64,000 bases of DNA, taken from contig NZ_CP088296.1 in assembly GCF_024666595.1 (NCBI RefSeq), forward strand, positions 1,736,001-1,800,000, read 5' to 3'. The DNA is from Sphingomonas sp. J315. Lineage in GTDB: Bacteria > Pseudomonadota > Alphaproteobacteria > Sphingomonadales > Sphingomonadaceae. Shown one piece after another: positions 1 to 8,419 of this stretch. Below the pieces are notes generated by a model. The model was not told the DNA's origin, searched no databases, and was given only the letters and a program-made list of their open reading frames with translations. How positions within the stretch are numbered: the first letter of the stretch is position 1; every line of letters starts with the position of its first letter. Both the position numbers and the translations under genes were made by a program.

Positions 1-328
1 CGGTGACGTAGAGGCGGTTGACCTGCTTGCCCGCGTCGCCGGTCTGGATCGTCACCAGCGTGTTGCCGAGCATGTCCTTGGCATGCGCTTCGACCTCGTC
101 GAGGCTGAAGGCGAGGCGGACGCCGCCCTTCGCTTCGGGGCCGAGTTCCTTGAACTTGCCCTTGCCGCGGCCGCCGGCATGAATCTGCGACTTCACCACG
201 AACAGCGGCCCGGGGAGCTTCTTGGCAGCTTCGACCGCCTCTTCGACGGTGAAGGCGGCGTGACCGGCCGCGATCGGCGCGCCGTACTTCGCCAGCAGTT
301 CCTTGGCCTGATATTCATGGATATTCAT
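1..328 (-). CDS. sucC: Succinyl-CoA ligase (ADP-forming) subunit beta, N-terminal part
   Basis: This is the 5' end of a gene that runs off the left edge. The first 109 codons begin [18 protein letters not shown], the characteristic start of the SucC ATP-grasp domain, and continue through a segment with [10 protein letters not shown] that belongs to the nucleotide-binding region. SucC pairs with SucD in the TCA cycle, making succinate and nucleoside triphosphate from succinyl-CoA. The ATG at 328 has a GGGCGATCCC stretch just upstream that could serve as a weak ribosome site. A second in-frame-looking CAT ten bases downstream is in another frame. The rest of the gene, and sucD if it follows, lies outside the window. 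Identity is secure. Confidence 0.95.
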   Translation of the reverse strand, partial: MNIHEYQAKELLAKYGAPIAAGHAAFTVEEAVEAAKKLPGPLFVVKSQIHAGGRGKGKFKELGPEAKGGVRLAFSLDEVEAHAKDMLGNTLVTIQTGDAGKQVNRLYVT

Positions 329-457
329 GGGATCGCCCTTTGCGTTGCAGCAAAATTCGCGCCGCTTAAGCACAGGGGCGCGGCGGAATCAAATGTCTTG
401 ACTTCGCCATTGCGACGCAGTTGCAATAGCGCTCGCGCCGGATACGAAACGAGTGGG

Positions 458-781
458 TTAGCGCGCCTCTTTGGCAAGGCCGGTGGCGCATAATCCGCCC
501 GAACTGGTGGCGACGGCGAGGATTTCGGGATCGCCCAGCGCGCGCACGCGGCGCAGGAAGCGGTCGAGCGACTCGGCTTCGCGTGCCTTGGGCAGATCGG
601 CGATGCGCATCAGCTGGGCGAGGCTGAGGCGATCGACCATCCGCTCCGCCATGCACGCGGCGAGCGGCCTGGGCAGCCCGGCATTGGTGAGGCCGGTGCG
701 CAGCTTCGCCTCCGGCACCGCGCAGGCCGACAGCGCGGTCAAAGCCGCAATCAGGGGAATCACGCGTCTCGCATCGAACAT
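458..781 (-). CDS. Small hypothetical lipoprotein
   Basis: A 107-residue protein with an N-terminal signal peptide ending in a lipobox-like ALSAC (Cys near residue 21), so it is probably a lipid-anchored envelope protein. The mature part is mostly helical and charged, with no motif I recognise. It is divergent from the carotenoid hydroxylase gene and the two start regions nearly touch. The signal peptide and lipobox are what support it as a real gene; its function is unknown. Confidence 0.7.
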   Translation of the reverse strand: MFDARRVIPLIAALTALSACAVPEAKLRTGLTNAGLPRPLAACMAERMVDRLSLAQLMRIADLPKAREAESLDRFLRRVRALGDPEILAVATSSGGLCATGLAKEAR

Positions 782-803
782 GACGGCTCGCTATATCGCG
801 CGC

Positions 804-1307
804 ATGAATCCCGCAATCGGCATCGCGCTGTTCCTGTTGACCGTCGCCCTGATGGAGGGTTTTGCCTATGTCGCGCATCGCTGGGTGATGCATGGGCCGG
901 GCTGGTTCCTGCACAAGAGCCATCACGAGCCGCGCACCGGAAACTGGGAGCTTAACGATCTCTATGCGGTGATCTTTGCGGTGCCGTCGTTCGTGCTGCT
1001 GCTCGGCGGGGTGCATCTGGGCTGGTGGCAGGGCTGGGCGTGGATCGGCGCGGGGATCGCGGCCTATGGCGCGATCTATTTCGGGTTCCACGATGTGATC
1101 GTGCATCGACGGTTGAACCACCGCTACATCCCCAAATCCAATTACATGAAGCGGATCATCCAGGCACACCGGCTGCACCATGTGGTCGAGACCAAGCATG
1201 GGACGGTGAGCTTCGGGTTCCTCTACGCCCCGCCGCCGGAGAAGCTGAAGGCGCAGCTCAAGGCGCGCGGCAATGCCGGGGTGCGTGAGCCGGTAGGCCG
1301 GTTCTGA
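804..1307 (+). CDS. crtZ: Beta-carotene hydroxylase (CrtZ family)
   Basis: A 167-residue integral membrane di-iron hydroxylase that adds hydroxyl groups to the beta-ionone rings of carotenoids, giving zeaxanthin-type pigments. The histidine motifs of the fatty acid hydroxylase/CrtZ family are visible: HRWVMH, HKSHH, HDVIVHRR and HRLHHVVE, spaced between four hydrophobic segments. The start MNPAIGIALFLL at 804 is the usual CrtZ start; an in-frame ATG at 780 would add eight residues and overlap the start of the divergent lipoprotein gene. The stop TGA at 1305-1307 overlaps the CTG start proposed for the next gene, suggesting translational coupling. No other carotenoid genes are in the window. 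Confidence 0.92.
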   Translation: MNPAIGIALFLLTVALMEGFAYVAHRWVMHGPGWFLHKSHHEPRTGNWELNDLYAVIFAVPSFVLLLGGVHLGWWQGWAWIGAGIAAYGAIYFGFHDVIVHRRLNHRYIPKSNYMKRIIQAHRLHHVVETKHGTVSFGFLYAPPPEKLKAQLKARGNAGVREPVGRF

Positions 1308-2050
1308 TCCTCGACCCCGTCTTTTACGCGATCGCGGTTCCGGCGGTCGCGCTGCTGGGACTGTCCAAAGGCGGTTTTGCCGGTGCGGGCTCGCTGTCGC
1401 TGCCGGTGATCGCCTTTATCATCGATCCCGTGCGCGCCGCCGCGATCCTGCTGCCGATCCTGATCGTGCAGGACGTGGTCGGCATCTGGGCCTTCCGACG
1501 TACGGTCGATTATTTCGTGCTGGGATGGACGCTGGCCGGCGCGATCGTCGGCATCGCGCTCGGCTATTGGTTTGCGGCGAGCGTGTCGGCGGACGCCGTG
1601 CTCGCGATGGTCGGGGTGATTTCGATCCTGTTCGGGGCACACCGGCTGTGGAAGGACCGGCTGGGCGCTGGAGCCGCGTCGACCTCGCCCGGATGGGTCG
1701 GATCGCTGTTCGGAGTCGCATCGGGCTTCACCAGCCAGATCGCCCATGCCGGGGCACCGCCCTGGCAGCTCTGGGTGATGCCGCGCCAGCTGACGCCGGC
1801 CTATCTGGTCGGCACCACCGCCGTGTTCTTCGGGGCCGTGAACTGGATCAAGGTGCCGGCCTATCTGGCGCTGGGACAGTTTACGGCGGAGAATCTGGGG
1901 ACGAGCGCGGTGCTGATGCCCGTGGCGATTGCGTCGACCTTCGCGGGGGTGTGGCTGGTACGGCGGGTGTCGCCGGAGCGATTCTATACCGCGATCTACT
2001 GGCTGATGATCGGGGTGGGTGTGGTGCTGGTGGCGAAGGCGCTTATTTGA
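1304..2050 (+). CDS. TSUP-family permease (TauE/SafE-like)
   Basis: A membrane protein of about 248 residues of the sulfite exporter TauE/SafE family, thought to move small anions such as sulfite or organosulfonates across the inner membrane. The N-terminal segment carries the family signature GLSKGGFAGAGSLSLP, and a second similar half follows near residue 140 (FGVASGFTSQIAHAGAPP). A GTG at 1406 would cut off the first membrane segment and half of that signature. Reading upstream in the same frame, the codon CTG at 1304 overlaps the crtZ stop (CTGA) and is my preferred start. Substrate cannot be told from sequence. Confidence 0.8.
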   Translation: MILDPVFYAIAVPAVALLGLSKGGFAGAGSLSLPVIAFIIDPVRAAAILLPILIVQDVVGIWAFRRTVDYFVLGWTLAGAIVGIALGYWFAASVSADAVLAMVGVISILFGAHRLWKDRLGAGAASTSPGWVGSLFGVASGFTSQIAHAGAPPWQLWVMPRQLTPAYLVGTTAVFFGAVNWIKVPAYLALGQFTAENLGTSAVLMPVAIASTFAGVWLVRRVSPERFYTAIYWLMIGVGVVLVAKALI

Positions 2051-2072
2051 TTGGTTCCGCTGGCGCGGAACG

Positions 2073-2152
2073 CGGCACCCCTCCCCCACCCGGCCACCCA
2101 TCGGCAGGATATTCTGACATGGGTGGCCGGGTGGGGGAGTGGGCCGGTGCCG
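2073..2152. repeat. 80-bp hairpin repeat, family A copy 1
   Basis: A long imperfect inverted repeat. The left arm contains TCCCCCACCCGGCCACCCA and the right arm TGGGTGGCCGGGTGGGGGAG, flanked by CGGCAC and GTGCCG. The loop is about 20 nt and unlike those of the other copies. It lies between two convergent genes and could act as a transcription barrier. Further copies are at 18003, 28750 and 55031. Confidence 0.85.
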
Positions 2153-2165
2153 CAGCGCGAAGCGC

Positions 2166-3101
2166 TCAATCAAACAGACTCGACACCGAGCTTTCATCCG
2201 CGATCCGGCGAATCGCTTCGGCGAGCAGCGGCGCGATGGTGAGGTGGCGTACGCGCTGCGACTGGCCGACCACATCGTGGTTGCCGATCGAATCGGTGAT
2301 CACCAGCTCACGCAGCGCCGAACCGTCGACGCGGGCGACCGCGCCGCCCGACAGCACGCCATGGGTACAATAGGCGACGACGTCCTCTGCCCCGGCAGCC
2401 TTGAGCGCGGCGGCGGCGTTGCACAGCGTGCCGGCCGAATCGACGATATCGTCGATCAGCACGCAGAAACGCCCTTCGACATCGCCGATGATGTTCATCA
2501 CTTCCGATTCGCCCGCCTTTTCGCGGCGCTTGTCGACGATCGCGAGCGGGGCATTCTCAAGCCGCTTGGCGAGCGCACGCGCGCGCACCACGCCGCCGAC
2601 GTCGGGCGAGACGACCATCAGATTCTTGTCCGAGAAGCGCGCCTTGATGTCCTCGCTCATCACCGGGGCGGCGAAGAGATTGTCGGTCGGGATGTCGAAA
2701 AAGCCCTGAATCTGCCCGGCGTGGAGATCGACCGAGAGGACGCGGTTGGCCCCGGCGGTGGTGATCAAATTTGCGACGAGCTTGGCCGAGATCGGGGTGC
2801 GCGGGCCGGGCTTCCGGTCCTGACGCGCATAGCCGAAATAGGGGAGGACGGCGGTGATGCGCTTGGCCGACGCGCGACGCAGCGCATCGATCATGATCAG
2901 CAATTCCATGAGATTATCGTTCGCGGGGTACGCGGTCGACTGGAGCACGAACACATCCTCGCCGCGGACATTTTCGAGGATCTCGACGAAGATCTCTTCA
3001 TCGGCGAAGCGGCGGACATTGGCCTTTGTCAGCGGAATCTCGAGATACGAGGCGATCGCCTGGGCGAGCGGCAAGTTCGAATTGCCAGCCATCAGTTTCA
3101 T
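2166..3101 (-). CDS. prs: Ribose-phosphate pyrophosphokinase
   Basis: PRPP synthetase, 311 residues, the normal length for the bacterial class I enzyme. It makes PRPP from ribose 5-phosphate and ATP for nucleotide, histidine and tryptophan synthesis. Visible landmarks are the N-terminal [13 protein letters not shown], the ATP/ribose region with YARQDRK (near residue 100), and the PRPP-binding loop [13 protein letters not shown] near residue 220. The start at 3101 was chosen because the family begins there; the open frame extends 100 codons further upstream without family-like sequence. The gene is convergent with the permease across the family A repeat and divergent from the oxoacid dehydrogenase operon. 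Confidence 0.97.
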   Translation of the reverse strand: MKLMAGNSNLPLAQAIASYLEIPLTKANVRRFADEEIFVEILENVRGEDVFVLQSTAYPANDNLMELLIMIDALRRASAKRITAVLPYFGYARQDRKPGPRTPISAKLVANLITTAGANRVLSVDLHAGQIQGFFDIPTDNLFAAPVMSEDIKARFSDKNLMVVSPDVGGVVRARALAKRLENAPLAIVDKRREKAGESEVMNIIGDVEGRFCVLIDDIVDSAGTLCNAAAALKAAGAEDVVAYCTHGVLSGGAVARVDGSALRELVITDSIGNHDVVGQSQRVRHLTIAPLLAEAIRRIADESSVSSLFD

Positions 3102-3345
3102 AGTGCGCGTCGCTCCCGGGCGAGTGTCATCGAATTGTCTCCCCTTAGGAGGGTGGATCGCTCGCGAAAAGGGGGCGTTTAGGCTAGTGTGCCTTCGCTT
3201 CAACGTCCCGTGGCGACACAGCCGAGTCAGGACAGCAATGCTGACCCATCTCGACAGGCGCGTTGAAACAATATAATCGGGCGCTGAAATAAATGTCCGC
3301 GCGCTGCGAGGCGACCCGGACAGCCCTTTAGCTGCTGGAGAGTGC

Positions 3346-4629
3346 ATGGCGGACGTCCCGCGCAACCTGCCCCCGCTGAGCCTGCATGTGCCGGAGCCCA
3401 AGTTCCGGCCGGGCGATGCGGTCGATTTCGCAGCGGTGGAGGTGCCGCCCGCCGGTGCCCAGCCCCGCCCCGATACCGCCGCCGATCCGGCGAGCTTCCA
3501 CGACCTTTCCTATACGCTGATCCGCGTGCTCGACGATGAGGGGCAGGCGGTCGGTCCGTGGAACCCGCGACTCGATCCCGACACGCTGCGCACGATGCTG
3601 CGCGACATGGCGCTGGTCCGCGCGTTCGACGAGCGGATGTTCCGCGCACAGCGGCAGGGCAAGACCAGCTTCTACATGAAGTGCACCGGCGAAGAGGCGG
3701 TGGCGATCGCCGCGACGCATGCACTGAGCCGCGACGACATGTGCTTCCCGAGCTATCGCCAGCAGGGCATCCTGATCGCGCGCAACTACAGCCTGGTTCA
3801 GATGATGAACCAGATCTATTCGAACAGCGGCGACGTGCTGCAGGGCAAGCAGCTGCCGATCATGTATTCGTCGCGCGACGACGGCTTCTTCTCGATCAGC
3901 GGCAACCTGACTACCCAATATCCGCAGGCAGTGGGCTGGGCGATGGCGAGCGCGGCGAAGGGCGATACGCGGATTGCCGCGACCTGGTGCGGCGAGGGAT
4001 CGACGGCGGAGGGCGACTTCCACTCCGCGATGACCTTTGCCACCGTCTACAAGGCGCCGGTCATCTTCAACGTCGTCAACAACCAATGGGCGATTTCGAG
4101 CTTTTCCGGGTTCGCCGGGGCCGAGGCGACGACCTTTGCCGCGCGCGCGATCGGATATGGCATGGCGGGGCTGCGCATCGACGGCAACGACGCGCTGGCG
4201 GTCTATGCGGCGACGCAATGGGCGGCGGAGCGGGCGCGGACCAATCAGGGGCCGACGCTGATCGAGCATTTCACCTATCGCGCCGAGGGTCACTCGACCT
4301 CCGACGATCCGACCCAGTATCGCAGCGCGGGCGAGCCGGGCGCATGGCCGCTGGGCGACCCGGTCGCGCGACTGAAGGCGCATCTGATCGCGATCGGTGA
4401 GTGGGACGAGGAGCGCCACGCCGCGCAGGACCGCGAGGTCGCCGAGCTGGTCAAGGCGGCGCAGAAGGAAGCCGAGAAGAACGGCATCCTCGGCCACGGC
4501 CTGCACCAGCCGCTCGATTCGCTGTTCGACGGGGTGTTCGAGGAGATGCCCTGGCATCTGCGCGAGCAACGCCAGCAGATGCTGGACGAGGAAGAAGCCA
4601 GCGGGCGTCCATGGGCGAGGAAGGCATGA
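3346..4629 (+). CDS. bkdA1: Branched-chain 2-oxoacid dehydrogenase E1 component subunit alpha
   Basis: The thiamine diphosphate-dependent alpha subunit (427 residues) of the branched-chain 2-oxoacid dehydrogenase. It decarboxylates the keto acids of valine, leucine and isoleucine and passes the acyl group to E2. The long N-terminal extension [20 protein letters not shown] and the [21 protein letters not shown] segment are typical of the BCKDH rather than the pyruvate enzyme. The thiamine-binding motif runs from [13 protein letters not shown] to VVNNQWAIS (about residues 210-250). The stop overlaps the start of the beta gene (ATGA). The three genes form an operon, but no E3 (dihydrolipoamide dehydrogenase) gene lies nearby, so E3 is presumably shared with other complexes. 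Confidence 0.93.
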   Translation: MADVPRNLPPLSLHVPEPKFRPGDAVDFAAVEVPPAGAQPRPDTAADPASFHDLSYTLIRVLDDEGQAVGPWNPRLDPDTLRTMLRDMALVRAFDERMFRAQRQGKTSFYMKCTGEEAVAIAATHALSRDDMCFPSYRQQGILIARNYSLVQMMNQIYSNSGDVLQGKQLPIMYSSRDDGFFSISGNLTTQYPQAVGWAMASAAKGDTRIAATWCGEGSTAEGDFHSAMTFATVYKAPVIFNVVNNQWAISSFSGFAGAEATTFAARAIGYGMAGLRIDGNDALAVYAATQWAAERARTNQGPTLIEHFTYRAEGHSTSDDPTQYRSAGEPGAWPLGDPVARLKAHLIAIGEWDEERHAAQDREVAELVKAAQKEAEKNGILGHGLHQPLDSLFDGVFEEMPWHLREQRQQMLDEEEASGRPWARKA

Positions 4630-5684
4630 GCGACGTGATCGAGACCGCCGCGACCGGCGAAGCGGGCGAAACCGTCCGCATGAACATGATCCAGTCGATC
4701 AACTCCGCGATGGCGGTGATGATGGAACGCGATCCCAACGTGATCGTGATGGGCGAGGATGTCGGCTATTTCGGCGGCGTGTTCCGCGCGACGGCGGGGC
4801 TGCAGGAAAAGTTCGGCAAGACCCGCGTGTTCGACACGCCGATCACCGAATGCGGCATCATCGGCGTGGCGATCGGCATGGGCGCCTATGGCCTGCGCCC
4901 GGTGCCGGAGATTCAGTTCGCCGATTATATCTATCCCGCGCTCGACCAGCTGGTGAGCGAGGCGGCGCGGCTGCGCTATCGTTCGGCCGGGCAGTTCACC
5001 GCCCCGCTGACGGTACGCTCGCCATTTGGCGGCGGCATTTTCGGCGGGCAGACGCACAGCCAGAGCCCTGAAGGCATTTTCACCCATGTCTCCGGCGTGA
5101 AGACGGTGATCCCGTCGACGCCGTATGACGCCAAGGGGCTGCTGATCGCGTCGATCGAGGACAATGATCCCGTCATCTTCTTCGAGCCCAAGCGCATCTA
5201 TAACGGCCCGTTCAACGGCCATTGGGATCGCCCGGCGGAAAACTGGTCGAAGCATCCCGGCGGCGCGGTGCCCGAGGGCTATTACCGGATCGAGCTGGGC
5301 AAGGCGGCGATCGTGCGGCCGGGCAATGCGCTGACGATCCTGGCCTATGGCACGATGGTGCACGTCGCCAAGGCGACGGTCGAAGAAATGGGGATCGATG
5401 CCGAGATCATTGACCTGCGCACCTTGGTGCCGCTCGACATCGAGACGATCGAGGAGTCGGTCAAGAAGACCGGGCGCTGCATGGTGGTGCATGAGGCGAC
5501 GCGCACCGGCGGGTTCGGTGCGGAGCTGTCGGCGCTGGTGCAGGAGCGGTGCTTCTATCACCTCGAAGCGCCGGTCGAGCGCGTCACGGGATTCGACACG
5601 CCCTATCCCCATAGCCTTGAATGGGCTTACTTCCCCGGGCCGGTCCGCATCGGACAGGCGCTCAAGAAACTCCTGAAGGACTGA
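4626..5684 (+). CDS. bkdA2: Branched-chain 2-oxoacid dehydrogenase E1 component subunit beta
   Basis: The beta subunit (352 residues) of the same E1 heterotetramer. It forms half of the thiamine pyrophosphate site and binds E2. Typical transketolase-like segments are MNMIQSINSAMAVMMERDP, VMGEDVGYFGGVFRAT, the FDTPITECGIIGVAIG loop and VRSPFGGGIFGGQTHSQSPE. The C-terminal half carries the transketolase C domain with ILAYGTMVHVA and LRTLVPLD. The ATG at 4626 overlaps the alpha stop, giving tight coupling and equal subunit production; the open frame further upstream is only out-of-frame sequence of the alpha gene. The next gene (E2) starts 5 bp after the stop. Confidence 0.95.
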   Translation: MSDVIETAATGEAGETVRMNMIQSINSAMAVMMERDPNVIVMGEDVGYFGGVFRATAGLQEKFGKTRVFDTPITECGIIGVAIGMGAYGLRPVPEIQFADYIYPALDQLVSEAARLRYRSAGQFTAPLTVRSPFGGGIFGGQTHSQSPEGIFTHVSGVKTVIPSTPYDAKGLLIASIEDNDPVIFFEPKRIYNGPFNGHWDRPAENWSKHPGGAVPEGYYRIELGKAAIVRPGNALTILAYGTMVHVAKATVEEMGIDAEIIDLRTLVPLDIETIEESVKKTGRCMVVHEATRTGGFGAELSALVQERCFYHLEAPVERVTGFDTPYPHSLEWAYFPGPVRIGQALKKLLKD

Positions 5685-5689
5685 TCGGC

Positions 5690-7012
5690 ATGGCGCGCTT
5701 TACGTTTCGTCTTCCGGACATTGGCGAAGGCATCGCCGAAGCCGAGATCGTCGCCTGGCACGTCAAGGTGGGCGACCGGATCGAGGAGGATCAGCAGGTC
5801 GCCGACATGATGACCGACAAGGCGACGGTCGAGATGGAATCGCCGGTGTCGGGCGTGGTGGTCGAGCTGGCCGGTGAGGTCGGCGATCAGGTTGCGATCG
5901 GCGCGGCGCTGATGGTGGTGGAGACCGAGGAAGCAGTGGCGGAGGAAGCTCCGGCTGCGGCGGCTCCGGTTGCCGAGGCGGTCGAGGAGCAGGTCGAGGC
6001 GGAGACGCCGGGGGTTCCGGAAGCCATTGAGGCACCCGCTCCCCTCCCGCTTGCGGGAGGGGCTGGGGGAGGGCCTGTCCAAACGGACCCGACCCCTGAG
6101 GAAACAAGCCCTCCCCCGACCCCTCCCGCAAGCGGGAGGGGGGAAGAAGGGCGCCACGTCCTCGCCTCCCCGGCCGTGCGCGCGAGGGCGAAGGACCTAG
6201 GCGTCGACCTTTCCGAGGTGAAGCATGACGGGCAGCATATCCGTCACGCCGATCTCGACGCCTATCTGCGCTATGGCAGCGGACAGGGCTATCACGCCCC
6301 CCACGCCAGCCGCGCGCGCGAGGACGAGACCGTGAAGGTGATCGGGATGCGCCGCCGCATCGCCGAGAATATGGCGGCGGCGAAGCGCGCGATCCCGCAC
6401 TTCACCTATGTCGACGAGATCGACGTGACCGCGCTGGAGGCGATGCGCGCCGACCTGAATGCCAATCGCGGATCACGGCCCAAGCTGACGATGCTGCCGT
6501 TCCTGATCGTCGCGATCTGTCGCACCCTTCCCGATTTCCCGATGCTCAACGCGCGCTATGACGATGAGGGCGGCGTGGTGACGCGGTTCGGGCGCGTCCA
6601 TATGGGCATGGCGACGCAGACCGATGCCGGCCTGACCGTCCCCGTCATCCGCGACGCGCAGGACATGAATGTCTGGCAGCTGGCGAGCGAGATCGGGCGC
6701 CTGGCCGAAGCGGCGCGCACCGGCAAGATCAAGTCGGAAGAACTGCAGGGCGGGACGATCACGATCACCTCGCTAGGTCCGCTCGGCGGCATCGCGACCA
6801 CCCCGGTGATCAACCGGCCCGAGGTGGCGATTATCGGCCCGAACAAGATCGTCGAGCGCCCCGTCTTTGCCGGCGACGACATCGTCCGCGCGAAGCTGAT
6901 GAACCTGTCGATCAGCTGCGACCATCGCGTCGTCGATGGCTGGGACGCGGCGAGCTATGTCCAGGCGCTGCGCAAGCTGCTCGAAACGCCGGTGTTGTTG
7001 TTCGCTGACTGA
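5690..7012 (+). CDS. bkdB: Dihydrolipoamide acyltransferase (E2) of the branched-chain 2-oxoacid dehydrogenase
   Basis: The acyltransferase core of the complex, 440 residues. Domains in order: one lipoyl domain (residues 1-80, lipoylated Lys44 in the motif TDKATVEM), a linker, the peripheral subunit-binding domain (about 160-195, starting LASPAVRARAKDLGVD) and the catalytic domain (about 215-440) with the active-site HRVVDGWD at about residue 412. The linker at residues 118-151 is encoded by a palindromic repeat pair (6041-6141) read in frame as a Pro/Gly-rich stretch, which is unusual. The start at 5690 gives the standard MARFTFRLPDIGEG beginning. Confidence 0.95.
   Translation: MARFTFRLPDIGEGIAEAEIVAWHVKVGDRIEEDQQVADMMTDKATVEMESPVSGVVVELAGEVGDQVAIGAALMVVETEEAVAEEAPAAAAPVAEAVEEQVEAETPGVPEAIEAPAPLPLAGGAGGGPVQTDPTPEETSPPPTPPASGRGEEGRHVLASPAVRARAKDLGVDLSEVKHDGQHIRHADLDAYLRYGSGQGYHAPHASRAREDETVKVIGMRRRIAENMAAAKRAIPHFTYVDEIDVTALEAMRADLNANRGSRPKLTMLPFLIVAICRTLPDFPMLNARYDDEGGVVTRFGRVHMGMATQTDAGLTVPVIRDAQDMNVWQLASEIGRLAEAARTGKIKSEELQGGTITITSLGPLGGIATTPVINRPEVAIIGPNKIVERPVFAGDDIVRAKLMNLSISCDHRVVDGWDAASYVQALRKLLETPVLLFAD
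6041..6141. repeat. REPIN-like palindromic pair inside the E2 linker
   Basis: Two hairpins face each other. The left is CCCCTCCCGC/GCGGGAGGGG (6041-6062) and the right has the same arms (6120-6141). About 34 bases around each are inverse complements with two differences, separated by roughly 33 bases. This is the layout of paired REP sequences. It is read in frame as part of the E2 protein, encoding residues 118-151 in the flexible linker. Confidence 0.85.
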
Positions 7013-7019
7013 AGATTGA

Positions 7020-7041
7020 TCCTCCCCCGCAAGGGGGAGGA
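7020..7041. terminator. Hairpin between convergent bkdB and MFS genes
   Basis: A 9-bp perfect stem, TCCTCCCCC/GGGGGAGGA, closed by a GCAA tetraloop. It stands between two gene ends and could terminate transcription from both sides, although only short T or A runs follow. The same stem recurs near 11421, 11888, 19784 and (variant) 36952. Confidence 0.6.
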
Positions 7042-7046
7042 TTAAA

Positions 7047-8327
7047 TCACTCCACCCAATCCTTGCGCAGGGTGCGGACGGCGAAGAGCATCAGCACCGC
7101 CGCGATGACGTAGAAAGACAGCGCGGCGACCGCCGAGTAGCGCAGCGCTTCGTTGCCATAGCTCGCAGTCATCGCGTCCGACATCGCGCCCATTACCCAT
7201 GATCCCGCGCCCAGCCCGATCAGGTTGTTGATCAGCAGGAAGCTGGCGCTCGCGGTCGCGCGCATATGCGGGGGGACGAGGTTCTGGACCGCCGTCGTCA
7301 CCGGGCCGAGCCAGAGGATGTTGAGGCCGTTCGGGATCAGGAACAGGAACCAGGCGAGCGTCACATTGTCGGTCAGGAACCCGCCCGCGAACAACGGCAC
7401 GCAGACCAGCCAGGCGATCGCCGGAAGCTTCGCATAGACGCCGCGATCGCCCCCGCCGAGCCGGTCGGCGAGCACCCCGCCCATGAACACGCCGAGCGTT
7501 CCGCCGACCAGCAGGATCGAGCCGAAGAAATAGCTGGTGGTGGAAAGGTCGAAGCCGAAGCTGCGCACGAAGAAGGTCGGTGCCCAGAAAGCGAGGCCAT
7601 AGCCGCACATCGAGCTGAACCCGGCGGCGAACGCCATCAGCCAGAAGCTGGGTTTTTTCGCGAGGATCGCGAAGACCTGGCTGACCGGCACGCGCTCTGC
7701 GGCAGTGGTGGCGACGGGGCGCGGCGGCTCCTTGACCATCATCCGGAAGAAGGGCGCGATGACGACCCCAGCCAGCCCGACGACGATGAACGCCATGCGC
7801 CAGTCGACGGTCGCCGCGATCCACGCGCCGAGCAAGGTGCCCGACGCCAGTCCGATCGGGATGCCGAGCGAGTAGATGGCGAGCGCGCGGGCACGCTGAT
7901 GCTGGGGGAAATAATCGGCGATGATCGCATAGGAGGGCGCGACGCCCCCCGCCTCGCCCACCCCGACACCGAGGCGATAGAGGAACAGGGTCCAGAAGCC
8001 GTTGGCGAGGCCGCACAATGCGGTGAAGCCGCTCCACACGGTGAGCGAGATCGTGACAACCCAGGTGCGGCTGGTGCGATCGGCGAGCAAAGCGAGCGGG
8101 ACGCCGAGGGTCGAGTAGAGAAAGGCGAAGGCGATGCCGCCGAGCGCGCCGAGCTGGGTATCGGTGAGGCCGAGATCGGCCTTGATCGGCACGGCGAGGA
8201 TGCCGAGAATCTGCCGGTCGAGGAAGTTGAAGGTATAGACGAGGAGGAGCATCGCGAGCACCTGCGCCCGATAGCGCGGCGTGCCATAGCCTCCGCTAGG
8301 CGCGGCCGTGGCGGCGGTTGCGTTCAT
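7047..8327 (-). CDS. MFS transporter
   Basis: A 426-residue major facilitator superfamily permease with twelve predicted membrane segments in two halves separated by a charged loop near residue 190 (KEPPRP). The motif between segments 2 and 3, LGVPLALLADRTSRTW, is the family signature, and NFLDRQILGIL in segment 1 is typical of the group annotated as spinster/hexuronate/phthalate-like transporters. The ATG at 8327 is preceded by GAGGAA in the right place, so the open frame upstream is excluded. It follows the TonB receptor gene on the same strand but a strong terminator lies between them. The substrate is unknown; a link with the receptor is only suggested by position. Confidence 0.88.
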   Translation of the reverse strand: MNATAATAAPSGGYGTPRYRAQVLAMLLLVYTFNFLDRQILGILAVPIKADLGLTDTQLGALGGIAFAFLYSTLGVPLALLADRTSRTWVVTISLTVWSGFTALCGLANGFWTLFLYRLGVGVGEAGGVAPSYAIIADYFPQHQRARALAIYSLGIPIGLASGTLLGAWIAATVDWRMAFIVVGLAGVVIAPFFRMMVKEPPRPVATTAAERVPVSQVFAILAKKPSFWLMAFAAGFSSMCGYGLAFWAPTFFVRSFGFDLSTTSYFFGSILLVGGTLGVFMGGVLADRLGGGDRGVYAKLPAIAWLVCVPLFAGGFLTDNVTLAWFLFLIPNGLNILWLGPVTTAVQNLVPPHMRATASASFLLINNLIGLGAGSWVMGAMSDAMTASYGNEALRYSAVAALSFYVIAAVLMLFAVRTLRKDWVE

Positions 8328-8346
8328 CCTGGCATTCCTCCCCTTC

Positions 8347-8387
8347 GAAAAAATCGGCCGGGCGCCCATCCTTAGACGCCCGGCCGG
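8347..8387 (-). terminator. Rho-independent terminator after the TonB receptor gene
   Basis: On the minus strand a 10-bp GC stem (arms at 8377-8386 and 8355-8364, CGGCCGGGCG type) with a 12-base loop is followed after one intervening base by a run of six T residues (8348-8353). It lies 33 bp after the receptor stop. Confidence 0.85.
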
Positions 8388-8419
8388 ATCAGTCTGGCAA
8401 ACTCAAGGTCGCAAAGCGA

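Noticed and set aside
1406-2050. GTG at 1406 as start of the TSUP permease
   Set aside because: The 34 codons upstream carry the first membrane helix and the family signature, so the gene must start earlier, near 1304.
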